A stretch of 64,000 nucleotides of DNA from Magnolia sinica. Lineage: Eukaryota > Streptophyta > Magnoliopsida > Magnoliales > Magnoliaceae. Under the pieces are notes generated by a model. The model saw only the letters and a program-made list of their open reading frames with translations. It was not told the origin of the DNA and did no database searches. The first letter of the stretch is position 1. Each line of letters opens with the position of its first letter. The position numbers and the translations under genes are program-made. Positions 26,353 through 39,079 of this stretch are shown here, in pieces. Where the stretch lies: the NCBI RefSeq assembly GCF_029962835.1, contig NC_080589.1, positions 20,977,586 through 21,041,585 on the forward strand, read 5' to 3'.

Positions 26353-26379
26353 AGCACCGTCCAATAGCTACTAGCTAGG

Positions 26380-26801
26380 CATGGCCCTCCATGATGTTTG
26401 TATGATACCCACCATGTCCATCCGTTTTTCCATACCGTGTTATGCTATGGGGTAAAAAAATGAGGCAGATTCAATACTCAGGTGGGCCTCACGACAAGAA
26501 ATAAGTGAGTAGGAAAATGGCCACCGTTGAAATCTAACAGAGTCTCGTGTGGTGTTTATATGCCATTCATGCCTTTCGTAACGTTATTTTTATTTAGATG
26601 AACTGAAAACACAAAAATATTAGCATGAAAATTTTTTTGTTGCCCCAAGAATGCTTCAACGGTGGACATCCAATCCTTAATATTTTCTCTAGTGCTTCCC
26701 TCTTGAGTTTAGGATCCTTCTCATTTTAGATCATATCCTAACATGATCTTAAAAAACGAATGGACGGGGTGAATATATAACAAACATTACGATGGGCCCA
26801 C
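26380..26801. repeat. Foldback repeat, copy 13
   Basis: Left end CATGGCCCTCCATGATG, right end ACAAACATTACGATGGGCCC. The centre is near 26590. It is the fourth copy in 2 kb. Confidence 0.8.
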
Positions 26802-26915
26802 TAGCTTTCTCTATGAAGAAGTTCATAGGATTTCGTGAGGAATCCCCGATAAATATGAAGTAGAGTGCGATAGTGTGCCACATCGACTTCGTAGGGGTCG
26901 CGAATTGGGTACTAC

Positions 26916-27330
26916 TAGAGCTGGGCACTGGATGACTCGGCTAGCCTATATTGACTCATCCAACTCGTTTGGACCCAATTTGAACGGAACCGAATGGGTA
27001 AGTCGCTCCGAACCGAGTAGGATTCACCCAATCTAAACTCAAACCGAGTCGAGTTCATGTTAACCATTAATTCGACCCAATCATACTCGACTCAATCTGA
27101 AACTGACTCGACACAGATTCGGGTGTGTGTGTGTGTGTGTAAAATTAAAAACCCTAGTTTTTAAGTATCTTTAACAATATATGCCACACTCGACCATGAA
27201 CCCAACCCGATCTCAAACTCTCTCTCCCTCCTTCATCCTCCTCCTCTTCCAAACCCGACAACCACCCACCACCCTCCTCCTCCTCTCTCTCCTCCACTCC
27301 CTCCTCTTCCAAACCCAACAGCTACCCATC

Positions 27331-27398
<68 letters not shown>

Positions 27399-27644
27399 CT
27401 ATCTCTTCTCCACTTCCTCCCCCCTTCATCTCTTGATCTAAATCGGTGCCAACTCGAACCGACTCGGTACTTTTGACCCGGTCGGACTCTATCCGGATTA
27501 GTCTAGGCTGACCCGGACTCGGATCGGTTTAGGCATGCTGGACTCGGTACCGAGTCGAGTCGAGTTCGGGTCAAGCTTATTTCAAAACTGGATCAAGTCG
27601 GGTCAGCCCTAACTCGGTCCGACTCAACTCGATGCCCAGCTCTA
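26916..27644. mobile_element. hAT-type non-autonomous transposon (729 bp)
   Basis: Ends TAGAGCTGGGCACTGG and (inverted) TAGAGCTGGGCATCGAG, flanked by a perfect 8-bp duplication GGTACTAC (26908-26915 and 27645-27652). The subterminal parts are packed with GACTCGG, CCGAGTC and GAGTCGAGT, like the element at 13851. The middle is a CT-rich block with a (CT)n run; no transposase. Confidence 0.9.
27334..27390. repeat. (CT)n microsatellite
   Basis: About 28 CT units inside the hAT element. It explains the Ser-Leu-rich open frame at 27181-27441. Confidence 0.95.
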
Positions 27645-27710
27645 GGTACTACACCCAACAGGATGCAGTTAGAGACGGTCGGTCATGTCAAAGAGTATTG
27701 TCAGGCGCAC

Positions 27711-28034
27711 GGTGATCTACATGTTTTATCCACGTTGTCCCTCTATTTTGATAGATCATTTTAAGGAATTAGCAAAAAAAAAAAGAGTCAGATTAAAGAC
27801 TTAAGTAGACCATGCCACATGAAGTGGTGGGGATTTAAAGTCGACCGTTGAAAACTTTTTAGGGGCACATAAGTTTTGGATCAAGCTGATATTTATGTTT
27901 GCCCTTCATATACGTCTGAGTGACCTTATGAACAGGTTGGATTGTAAATAAACATCACAATGGGCCCTAGGATGTTTCCAACTGTAAGACTTCAATCCCC
28001 ACTGCTTAATATGGTGTGGTTCACTTGAGCCTTT
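27711..28034. repeat. Foldback repeat, copy 14, left piece
   Basis: The left arm, centre and half of the right arm end at TTCACTTGAGCCTTT (28020-28034), where a LINE begins. The remainder is at 38965-39062. Arm-specific TCTATTTTGAT occurs in both pieces, so they are one copy. Confidence 0.85.
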
Positions 28035-28290
28035 TTTCTTTTGGACCGCACCTATTGTATAGCCACTATCTCTACACTGCTGAAAACAAACAACTCTACA
28101 AATCCACACGAATTGATCTAATAGTACCTAACCTGACTTTGTCAAAAAAGAGGAATCCCCGCACCTCAAAATGGAGGGAATCCTGACGATAAAAAACTGA
28201 GTCAATCTGAGTGATGCTACCTTCTCGAGCCATCCTATTTGCTAGGCTGTTCCCTTCTCTTTGTATTTTCCTGAATAAAACGGTTGCTCC

Positions 28291-31200
28291 CTAATTCAAC
28301 TTGTTGATGCATGAGATCCAAGATCTCCACTGCCATGAGGTGCTAGCCTTCCTCGTGAGTTGGTTAATAGCCACACTGGAATCAGACTCAACCTCAATCT
28401 TGTCCAACCCTTTAACCAAACACGATATGAGACCATCAAAGTTTGCTCGAATCTTGGCTCTGTTGCTTGTGCCCGTCCCATATCCTGACGTGAAAGCAAA
28501 GATGAGGCTGTCGTTATCCCCCCTGCAGACACCTCCCCCTCCAGATAAGCTCGAATTACCCCTCGCCGACCCATCCACATTCAATTTGACCTAGCCTCTT
28601 GCTAGTTGTACCCATTTAATAATTTTCGAACGGAATTTCTGATGAGGAGGGGATGACATGCCCAAGCCTTTAAAAATGAAATCCCGATTGGGGGTGGACA
28701 ACGACTTACCATCTAGGATTGCCTTGAACCACCACCTGATAAGGGCAATTAAGGACGACACTTTCATGGGGTTCTACTCATATCTTGCCTCATATTTGGA
28801 ATGCCACAACTTCCATAGGATGAGAGTGGGGATTAATCTGCAGGTAAGCGCTGACGCACTACCAGGGGCCAACGCTCTTCTCCATTGCATCATCCTGGTT
28901 ACAATTGACTGGTGAGGGATGGGGGATATCCCGAATAGCGAGCTAAAATGGTGCCAGATCTTAGACGCGTGGTGCCCATGGATGAACAGGTGCTGTAAAG
29001 ATTCAGCCTCCGATCTGACAGTAGACGCATCCTCACAGCAGTTACATCTAGAGGCTAGATACACCCATTTAAACTGCACTCTCTCATCCACTGGGGTCGC
29101 TCCTTGCAACAGTCTCCAAATAAAGACTAACATCTTAGGAGAGATCTAGCTGTTCCATAACCAGGTTGACTCCCTAGAGGCCGGGGATGAGCTTCTGCTG
29201 ATTCTCCAGGCAGATTTTAGTGTTAAGGAACTAGACGGGTCATGAGGCCAAAAGCTCTCCGATGTGTCATCAGAAGTAGCAAAGCCTCCCTAAATGATTG
29301 CGTTGAGAGTTTCAGGCAGGAGATAGGAAGGGACCGATGAGGGAGGAAGGGGCCCCGCTGGCCCAATGAATTCATTAACCTTCAAGGAGCACATGACTTC
29401 CGGAATGGGGCAGATTGCTAGTTGGCGGAGAGGGCCCAGCCCTGTCCAGTTGATGTCCCACAGGTTCAGCTCCCTCGCTCCCACCAGCCACTGCACATTG
29501 GTGTCCAACAATGGCAGGAAGGATCTGATTTGCTTCCATAACAGAGAGGTGATTCTCGACCTCGCACTCATTGTCGCAGTCCCCAGATCAGTGGAATGCT
29601 TAGCTTTCATGAGAGTTATCCATGACCTGACTCTTTCACCATACTTTACGTCCCATGCCAATTTCATCCGCAAAGCTGCTATGACCTCTTTCATACGTCT
29701 AACCCTCAGCCCACCTTCCTCAATAGGCCTGGTGATTATTTTCCATGCTATCCACTGGCACTTGCCTTTACCGTCAGCCCATCCCCAAAAGATCTGTGTA
29801 AAGATACACTCCATATTCGCGATTACTTGGGCTGGAATATGAGCTACTGCCAGGACTTGGAGCGACATGGTACCCAGAACATGCCTGATGAGCGTCAATC
29901 TACTTACTTGGGACAAGTACCTCGCTTTCCATTCACTCACTCTTCTTTGAATTTTGTCTATGAGGAACTGAAAGTCTGCCCATTTAACTTTACCCCTTAC
30001 GAGAGGCACTCCTAACTACTTCACATTGCTGCTGGCTTTGCCGAAGCCCAGCAATTGCTCCGTACTTCTGATCCTACTCGCTGACAACCTGTTGGAGCAA
30101 AGAAAGCAGCTCTCACTGTTATTGATCTTCTAGCCCGAAGCCGCTTGAAAGGATGCCAAAATTTTTTTGACTGAGTTGAGCGCAACCCTGCTACCATTCA
30201 TGAATAACAGGGTGTCATCTGCGAACAGCAAGTGCGTGAGAAGTGGGCAGCCCCTTTGCTGCTTGAAGGGTTGCACCAGCCTCCAACAACCAGTTGTTTA
30301 AAGCTTTTCGAGAATGCCTCAGTAGCAAGAATAAAGAGCGGAGAGGGGGTCCCCTTGCCTCAGCCCTTTGAATAATTTGAAGAAACCCACCATTTCCCTA
30401 TTAATAAGAACAGAGAACCAGTTGTTGCCCCAGCATGTTTCCATCAAGGCTTCCCATCTCTCACTAAAACCGAATCTATACATGACTTGTTTTAGGAAGT
30501 GTCAGTCCACCCTATCATATGCTTTCTCTAAGTCCAACTTGATGATGTTGCCCCCCCCCCGAACCTTTCTGTTGAGATCACGCATAGCCTCTTGAGCTAG
30601 CGCAATATTTTCCGTAATTGCTCTACCCTGAACAAAGGCCCCTTGGTTACTCGAGATCAGCTTAGGGAGTATTTTACTCAACCTATTGGCGAGGATTTTT
30701 TAAATGATTTTATAAATAACGTTGCATAGACTGATGGGGCGGTAATCAGCAAACGTTGGGGCTGAGGAGGACTTGGGGATTAAGCAGATCAGGGACGCAG
30801 AAAACGCCCTAGGGAGCTTACCCCCTGCTATCATGAAAACCATAGCCTTAGGGATGTCCTGCCCCACCATGGGCCAGCACTGCAAAGAAAGCTGCTGAGA
30901 ACCCATCAGGGCCTAGCGCCCTGTCCTTCAAGATCATAGTAACAGCCGCATATGTTTTGGCTAGGGATAGAGGGGCTAGCAACTCGTCATTATATTGTTG
31001 CGATAGGAGGCAGGGGATGGCTGAGGTGAAGTCAAGATGGTAGGAGGTAGGTTCAGCCGAGAACAGATCTTCAAAAAATTCCACTGCTTCTACTTTAACC
31101 TGCCCTTGATCTGAGATGGTGTTTCCTGCTGCATCTCTGATGTAGGAGATGATAGAGTGCCTAATTTTCTCACTGGCTGATACATGGAAGTGTTTGGAAT

Positions 31201-31966
31201 TTCTGTCACCCTCCTTCAGCCAATGGTTCCTCGCTTTTTGTTTCCAATAGACCTCTTCCATGAGTTCTAGATGCACCAGCCGCTGCCTGGCTGTCACGCT
31301 TTCCTGGAGCAGCTCGTCACTGAGAGACTCCTACATCCTGAATTCAATGCTCTCTAGATCATCCTCTACTTCTTGATCAATTGAAAGATGTTCTCACAAA
31401 CCTCCTTGTTTCAGACCTTTAACAACTGATTCATCTTCTTCAGTTTAAGCTAAACATTAATCATGGGCTGACTAGAGCATTCACCTTCCCATGCCTTCTT
31501 AATGACTTGCTGGAACGTATCATGGAGTGTCCACATTCTGAGGAAGCGGAATGGTCTGATTTTGGGTTGTTGCTGGGACGGGAATGACAGCAAAAGAGGA
31601 GCGTGATTGGAGTTGGCCCTAGGTAAATGTTCCACTCTGAAGGCGGGGAATGCAGTCGTCCATTTGTTGTTAAGAAGAACCCTGTTCAACCTGGCCCACA
31701 CTCGAGCAATCCCAGCACGGTTGTTTCTCCACGTGTACCTGTTACCAATGTAACCTGTATTTCGGAGGCCCACATCCTGGATGACATCTAAGAATTCTAT
31801 CATGCTGGCCCTGTCGCATTGCCGGCTCCCCAACCTCTCGTCAACTCCAGCGATCGCATTGAAATCCCCTCCAGTAGCCCACGAACCTATTGTGCCCCGA
31901 CTCAATCCCACCATCTCGAGCCATAAAGTCCTTCTACTAATTTTAGAGCACTAGCATAAACTATGG
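28291..31966 (-). pseudogene. LINE ORF2: endonuclease end, reverse transcriptase, RNase H
   Basis: From the right: the endonuclease C-terminal part (31450-31966) has GDFNAI and an SNH triad where SDH is expected (codon 31606-31608). Reverse transcriptase follows (about 30050-31297) with the fingers segment (DYRPISLCNVIYKI) and an intact FADD at 30214-30225. Next come the 239-codon thumb/connection region (29290-30009), a zf-RVT segment (about 28774-29133, WRLLQGATPVDERV) and a plant-type RNase H (28291-28590). In RNase H the Asp positions remain, but the Glu of the motif is Lys (codon 28453-28455). Several stops and frame breaks separate the parts. It would copy the LINE RNA at the target site; this copy cannot. 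Confidence 0.92.
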
Positions 31967-34900
31967 TGTAACACCCCATATCCTTGGTACGTGGGTGTTA
32001 CCTTTTCTTAAACCTGCATCATCAAAAATCAAGATGGATTAATTAGATAATTTGCACTCAACGCATGCAGGAGGAGAGTTCTAGTTAATAGTAAAGACAT
32101 CCATCAAGGACCCTGGGAGCTAAGACAAACTTCATGATGGCCAAAAAGGTAAGATCAACCAAAAACCCCAACTTATAGAAGCTCGCTGCCATTTAATTAA
32201 ATCAGATTAGTGACAACCATCCTACAACCAACTCTTGGGGATCAATTGGTGACAACTCAAGCCCTCATCACGACCTGAACCCCACTTTGACCGTTGAAAC
32301 CAAATTTCAACACCATCCAACCTTGGGATCTAGATATGTTGGCCAAACAAGAAGTTGTAAATGTACAATATGGCCCATCTGGGACTCGGCCCCTCCCTTA
32401 ATTGGGTCGGGACCCTTATGTTTGGTCCCTGAGACAATCGAGCGATGCAGATCAAGCACTAGAGTCATAGTGGGTCCCTAAAATCGGGTGCATGTACACC
32501 CAAATGCTAGTGCACGAGGTGCACTGAACGGCCATTGCTGGTCAAACGGTGTTTGACCGAACTAAAACAAAAAAAAAAATCTCAAACTCCCTCCTGTCAA
32601 TGGCTATTTGAATCTGGCGATCTTTGAGCTCTAAAGTGGCCCACCCAGGCCACTTTTTGAACCATCCGAACCGTCTAACTTCTTCGTGGGACCCTCGTGA
32701 TCAAAACCATATAGGCTTTAGAGCCTTTGTAAACAGACAAGAAAGATAGATTTCAACCGCCCAACACATCACACGTGGGAGGCATCCGTGAGATGCGACC
32801 AATCTGGGATCGTTTGGGTGGCTAACGATCGGTCCGATCATTCCATCCCATCCATTTTCCAGGATGGGACGTGCTCTCCCTTTTGCCGAAAATGGCCAGG
32901 CAGGGCCGGTAGGTGGGAAAAATGAGCGGAGACCTTCCTCTCTGGGAAAACAGAGGATAGCACGATCTCGGCCATTCCCTGGCCATGTGTAGAAATCCGA
33001 CTGTTGGGAGCTCTCTCCCTCACAGCTATATAAAGAGCCCTGTAGCTCTTGGGATTGACTCCAAGGAGAGAGAAAGGACAGAGGAGAAAGATAGTGGAAA
33101 GAGTGAGGGAGAGAGGAGAGATTGAGCGTGGTGAATCTCTGCTCTGCACTGAGTCAACCCAGCCGCACAGACTGAGTCGAGCCAGTGGAGGCCAATGGCA
33201 CCCTATAGGACTATTGGGTGGAGCCACAGCTGAGTGACGGGCATTGTAATTCAGGTAATGCTCTAGTCGTCACTCTATTTCCAGCATTTTAAGGACCACA
33301 TAACCCTTTTAATCTAGCCATTACCGTCCATAAACCATGCCAAGAAGTGCCTGCGTTTTGGACTGGAACCATGGCAGATATTGGGCCTCCATTAGGTCGT
33401 GTTCCAGACTTATAGCAGGCCAGCTAGGGACGGCATTTCAGGCTGGATGCAGGCCAAACAATGGTTGTGCATTGGGCTGAAAACAAGAAATGTAGGAGCT
33501 CTATCTTGAGCTAGAACCAGGCTAAACGATGGCCATAGTCTCAGCTGAAAGAAAGCAAATCCATGGCTGTATTTTGGACCCAAATGAAGTTAAAACAGTG
33601 GCATTTGGGGGCTAGAATGAAGCCCGTGTAATGGCTGCATTTCAGGCCAAAGCAGGGACCTAGAGAAGCTCTGGTTCAGGCCCAAATCAGGCTGAATAGT
33701 AGCTCCATTTGAGGCCAAGACCAGTCCAACCAATGATTGAGCCTTGGGCCAGAAGTTAGCTGGAGTCGGGCATCTAATTGGACTGTAAAGGGAGCTATAG
33801 AAGAGCTTTCAAAATGAGAGGAGCAAGGCCTCTTGCTAGGCCGTAATCCAAGTGAAGAACTAGCTCTCTTCGGGTCCATAGAACGAGTCAGAACCGGCCC
33901 GCAGTCTGGGCTGGATTCGGTCTCAAAACTGGACAGCACGTGAGCAAGGTGTCGGTCCAAGAGATGGACTGAAAACAGCTCTAATGGGTCGTGCAAACGG
34001 ACCTTATAAAGACCGAGAGCGGGCCGTGATTAAAGGCTGGGATCAGGCCCCTAGCAGGACTGGTACGAGTGGAATTTCGGGACATTGGTGGGCTGTGAAG
34101 GCAGTCCCTATTGCTGCTGTTACAGGCCCATAATCAGCCCACGTTCAAAGGGAAAAATGGGTTCAATAGTTTGGGCTGTTCACGTCCCAAGTGGGCCGCT
34201 CACAGCAAAACATTGCTGGTGTGCCTCACGTCAATGGACTGTGGGCCCTACCCAAACCAGGACTAAGTTTTCTATAGCAATTGAAATGGGCTGCATTGTT
34301 GGTGGGCCACGCTCCAGATCATTGGACCCCACCTCACAAGGCAGTGGGCCAGATAGCTAGCCCAGCCAGCCTTGGGCTGTGTGCACAGGTGGGCCGCACC
34401 TCCACCCCCAAGCTAGAACGGCTGTGGGCCTCACCCTGTTTGAATCAAGTGGGCCACTCATGGGATGAGATCCCAGCAGGCCTCACCTTGTAATATAATG
34501 GGCCTCGCTGAGTGCCGCCTAGACACACCCACAAGCGAGCCGCACTTAGGTGAAGACCAGTGGGCCTCACCATAAGCCACTAGAGGGCCACTCGCAGTGG
34601 GCTGACCTTGAGCCTATGCATGTTCAGGCCCCGCATGCAGCTGGTGGGTCGTACCAGAGATCTGTGGGTCTTACCATATGATTGGTGGGCCTGGTCATCA
34701 TAAATCAGCCCCATGTTCCCTTAATCACCAAGTCCTCTCTACCTATACTCATTTTATAGATGGGAATGCCTTCTAACACCAGTTATTGTATTGGGAATGA
34801 CTCCAAGAAGCTACTCTCATGATGTTGGACAGCTAGATACTCACGATCACTCAGATCAAGGGACACACTGCTATTTGTCCGGTGATGATTTTCTTCCCCT

Positions 34901-36407
34901 TGAGCTTTCCATCTCCAACTAGACTAGAAATAGTTAACATAAGGGTTTGATGGTTAGTTAGACTAGTGATAATTGTGTGTAAGTAGACCGCATTTACTTG
35001 AGATATTTATTTAGAATAATGACTCCCTTGCTTATTACTGGCTTAGGTCTTTGAACATGTGTATTGAACTAGCTAGATGATTAAATCAGTTACTCATTGC
35101 ATGTGTCATATGTATTGATAGAAATATATGTGTTGTTCCTTATTTCTTATTCATGATAAGATCTATGTTGCTGTTATGTTGTTATGATACACACATTGTT
35201 GGAATCTCTCCATGGGAAGTTCTAGCAAATGAGAGTTTGTGCTTGAGGTATAACTAGACTAGTTGTGATGTGAGTAGACCCCTAACATGGAGGTTGGGTC
35301 ATTGGCATTTGACTATGGGGTTTACCACCCATGTATGGTTTCACCTAGCTGACTTGGGATGAACCTTGCAACCTTTTAAATATCTATGTTTACTCCTCTT
35401 TGAACCATTCATGCCCTCATATTTTAATTCTCGTATTTAGTAATTTCAACATTTCATTCCAGTCAGCATTGGTGGTGGCCCTTCACATTGAATTGATTGA
35501 CCACGTGTCAGTGGGTACTACTCACACCCTAAGGCGGCAGCCTCATGGGTTGAGGATGGTGGTCATAGGACACTATGCCGGAGCCGTCAGCCTACGCTGG
35601 GCCATGTGCTCCCCATAGTGACCGTGAGCTTATTTAAATTAGCTAAGTGTAATTGGACTAATAACGGATTGGCTAATCATGCATACATTGCATTCAGGTG
35701 ATGACGGATGGCTAATTCTGGAGTTGTAGCACGTGTCTAATAGGATCTAGTTGGGGTATCGTTTCTCTAGCTCCCAGACCACTGACTATTGACCCACCTT
35801 TGGTGAGTTTGACACTACGCATGTACTATGTATTTTCACTGGTGATCGGCCATATTGCATGGGTTTTGCCTAAAAGCCAATTGGATGAGCATCCCCAGTT
35901 GATGTGCACTCATACATCCATGCATTTATAAGAGTGCATCATGTATTATTTTGTATGTTATATTGTTTCATGCTATATCTTATCTAGGGCGGCGATGTGT
36001 AATCTTGAGGAAAAATCACATTGAGTTGGCCACTCATTCATCAATGTTCAACCGTACAAAGGATGCAGGTACAGGAGCCGATGAGTACGCAGTAGATTTG
36101 GAGGGGGTGGCAGTCGAGGAGGAGCTCTATGACGAGGAGCCGCAGCAGGAGGCGGCCACCTATTTTGGGCTAAACTAGTAAATTAGCCCTTCATGATTAT
36201 TTCAGTATATTTAGAAACTTGAAGTTATGTAATTGGCCTCCAGCTGAGTGGCCAGAATATTTTCACATTTTTTGATCACATCTATGTTATGTTTCATTCC
36301 CGCTATTTGCACTTTGATTTACTTATTGATTACCACTATTAGTAGTTAACTCCTGGGTTTTTGGAACGCGAGGCATATACTCGAGCTCTGAAAACCGGGG
36401 TGTTACA
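31967..36407 (+). mobile_element. Solo LTR of a long-LTR gypsy element (4.4 kb)
   Basis: It starts TGTAACACCCC and ends GGGGTGTTACA, which are perfect inverted ends, with flanks TATGG (31962-31966) and TATGA (36408-36412), a 5-bp duplication with one mismatch. Removing it rejoins the LINE endonuclease. A TATA box (TATATAAA, 33027-33034) is followed by a GA-rich run (33062-33130), and a degenerate repeat field (about 33290-34700) rich in GTGGGCC follows. An acidic open frame lies at 36060-36178. No gag or pol. Confidence 0.85.
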
Positions 36408-36745
36408 TATGAACAGCAGGATGTTGTCCCTGGGATTCTGCAAAGAAATACTCAATGAAAGCATTTGGTTAGAAATGGAGTGGGCAGAAACATTAAGGTG
36501 GTTATGGTAAAACACCCATATTTTACCCCCTGCCTCATCATTAGATATGGAGGAATGGAAGCCCAGTTTTAAACCTATGGCCACTCACCTTTGCTCTCGC
36601 AACATGGGCTCAAGAATTGCCACCAACATGGGGTTAGAGTTCCTGACCAATTTCCTTAAAGATCTGATGGTAGGCACATTCTCTACCCCATGGGCATTCC
36701 AAATAAGGGCTCTATACATCTGCGACACATCTTGAGTTCACGGCC
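36408..36745 (-). pseudogene. LINE endonuclease, N-terminal part
   Basis: From about 36740 leftward the minus strand gives LIWNAHG and VAILEP, the start of an L1-type apurinic endonuclease with its metal-binding Asn and Glu, then KLGFHSS and KIWVFYH. A stop interrupts it near 36587. It continues across the solo LTR at 31966, where the frame resumes with GDFNAI. Confidence 0.85.
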
Positions 36746-36756
36746 TGTCGCTTGAG

Positions 36757-38949
36757 TCATCGAAGCCTGCTAGCCCACTCCCCTTCTTCCGGCTGCCTTG
36801 GCATTTTCTTACTCGGAAACTTCTTCTTTCGCCCTTTTGCTCCGCTGACTGCTGCTCCTACTAATGGAGGAGCATGATTGCTGGGAGCAGCAATCACCTC
36901 AATCTGCCCCTGAACTAGCTGACCCTTAAGCTGGTCACCTGGTTCCAGCATGGGAGAAATGGGAGGGTCCTGATCTTCTCGCCTGTCTCCCCAAATTTGG
37001 CTGGTTTGTGAGGTTGGCAGCCCCTTGTCCATGGAGTTTTTATCAAAATACGGAGACAGGTCCACAGCAATGTGGCATGATCTCCCTTTTCCTGTGAGGT
37101 CGACTATCTGGTCCTCCCTACTGGGCCATCCTCTCGTTGGTGTTGGGACGCTATTCTTGACGGTCTCTGTGACTCGTAGCCAATCCTGGGGATGAACTAC
37201 CGACCTGAGAGGGGAGCAGTCAACCAATCTAGCTCACGCTCTGAGGATAGCCCTTCTGGACCTCTCAAAACTCTGGCCTAACCAAGGAAACTTCTGGTTG
37301 GAGTAATAGGCTCCTGGCTTCTAGTGTGACGATCCCTGAGGGCTGACTATGTATCCCTCCGGCCTGGTCCCTATTGGGATTGCAGTTGGTCCCTCTTTGT
37401 GTTTAATAATGTCCCTGTTAAGGCTGCCCACAGAGACCGGGTTCACCTCCAATTGGAGAAACTGCTTGTCACCTAACAGAGGAGCGGAGGGATTTATTGT
37501 CTCTCGAGCTAAAGTGCCTGGTGTCCCCTTCCCGGTAGGTTGGGAGTCCCAGTGGTGAGGTCAGCTGGGGTGCTCATCGTGAGCATGAACGGGCACCTAG
37601 GTTGGCAGGACTGCTGCCTGCTGATTGAGGGGGCCAGACCTATGAGGCATCTCTAATGGGAGGTGGGGCTAGTGTAATTGACATCTCCAACGGGGCACTA
37701 TTGGTGCGCTACTTGTAAGCTCTGACTGAGGCCCGGCGAACAATGGGCGTGAAGGCTCAAGGGAGCTAGGGGTGGTTTGGGGTATGCGGTGGACACCGGT
37801 CATCAAAATGGGTAAGGTGTGGGGAGAATGAAAGGGCATTGAGGTTATAAGAGAATCAGGTGTATATTCACAAACATTTGGGAGGTGGGAAATGAGGGGG
37901 TACCTGGGTGAATGGAAGGCCCTTGCCACCCAATCTTTAGTAGATTCAGGTGCCCTATAATCGATTGAGCTGGGATTGACAGCGTTCTCACTAGAATTAT
38001 GGCTCTCCACGACACCAATGATTGGCAAGGATTTCCCACAAACCATCAGGTACCTCAAACTATGTAGGTCAACTCCCTGCTTGGGCTTGATCCTGACTCT
38101 AGTAAACGCCTGGAAGGTCCCTTGTAATGCTGCACTATCGATCTGTGCAACTTCTCCAAAGGAACTGGATAATTCTTTAATCACTGCTACAAACCAAGAG
38201 TGGGTAGGAATACCCAGTAGACGAATCCAAACACCCTGGAATAGGGGAGTTAATTCGGCCGACCATGATCCCATTCCTACTAGGCCCATTTCTTAATGCA
38301 GATGAGAATCAAACGCAAAAGTGGCCATCTCCTACTTAGATTGAAATCTGAGAAGGAAGTGTTTAGGGCTGATCCTGGTGAAGTTTACTTGCAGGGAAGA
38401 GAAGATGGATTTACGAAATGTGTCTATCAGGTGCAAGATCGAGACTGATACCTCACTGTGGAGGCAATAAGGGCTGAAGATAGGGCTGCCTTCATCTTCT
38501 CTACCTTCCCTCTATCAGCCACAACAATGAGAGGTTCTAGTTGTGCAGTAGTGGCTGAACAACTCTTCTCTGTTCCCGTGGGGTTACCCTGGCCTTTAGG
38601 AAGCGATTTCTTCACCCTATCCGAGTAGGAACCTAGGCCAGAGAGGGGGTTTGGTTGTGGCTGGCGAGTCCTCACTGTGCCTGGGCTACCCACCTGAATC
38701 TTAGCTCTGGCGATGGAGATGATCCTTCCATCGACTCTCCTCCCATTCAGACATTGAGAAGCATTGTAAGCTTCCCATTCGTGCCAAAATCGGACAAAGA
38801 CGAAACACCGAGACTTTAGGCGGCTGCGATCCCTTGGTATGAAGACATCCGACAACTTCTCAAATCTGCTGAAGATGCGAAGTAGGTCTTCTTCCATTGT
38901 GTCGAAGGTGAGGTTTGCTACGAAGAGGGTGAAATGAGGCAATGGGGGT
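36757..38949 (-). pseudogene. LINE ORF1 with RRM and DUF4283-like domains
   Basis: The right part (about 38680-38949) encodes an RNA-recognition motif: LFVANL as RNP2 and CFVFVRF as RNP1. The next part (about 37990-38320) looks like DUF4283 (VWIRLLGIPTHSWF), and the remainder to 36757 is a Pro/Lys-rich tail. ORF1 proteins coat the LINE RNA; this RRM arrangement is known in some plant L1 lineages. No start Met lies inside the element, because the 5' end is truncated; the Met upstream at 39081 belongs to the flanking foldback. Stops are present near 38310 and 38350. Confidence 0.8.
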
Positions 38950-38964
38950 TTCACTTGAGCCTTT

Positions 38965-39062
38965 GATATACCTGCTTTTTGGGCTAATGTCCTAAAATAA
39001 TCAATCAAAATAGATAAACGGCATAAATAAAATATATAAATCATGGTGAGCCCCACAATACC
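38965..39062. repeat. Foldback repeat, copy 14, right piece
   Basis: The outer right arm of the copy split by the LINE, ending AAATCATGGTGAGCCCCAC. Confidence 0.85.
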
Positions 39063-39079
39063 CTTGACACGATGATTGG

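Larger units (their letters stand above)
28035..38949 (-). mobile_element. L1-type LINE, near full length, carrying a solo LTR
   Basis: It is flanked by TTCACTTGAGCCTTT at 28020-28034 and 38950-38964, up to a 15-bp target duplication (the trailing Ts may belong to the tail). It splits a foldback cleanly. On the minus strand it runs ORF1 (RRM plus DUF4283-like), endonuclease, reverse transcriptase, zinc-binding RVT segment and RNase H, and finishes with an A-rich tail (TTTTTTCTTTT on the plus strand at 28031-28041). Without the nested LTR (31967-36407) it is about 6.5 kb. The 5' end begins inside ORF1 coding sequence, so it is 5'-truncated. Confidence 0.93.

Noticed and set aside
27181-27441. 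Leu/Ser-rich open frame
   Set aside because: Translation of a CT-rich block with a (CT)n run inside a hAT element.
29366-29842. 158-codon plus-strand frame
   Set aside because: Antisense of the LINE reverse transcriptase, which is clearly coding on the minus strand.
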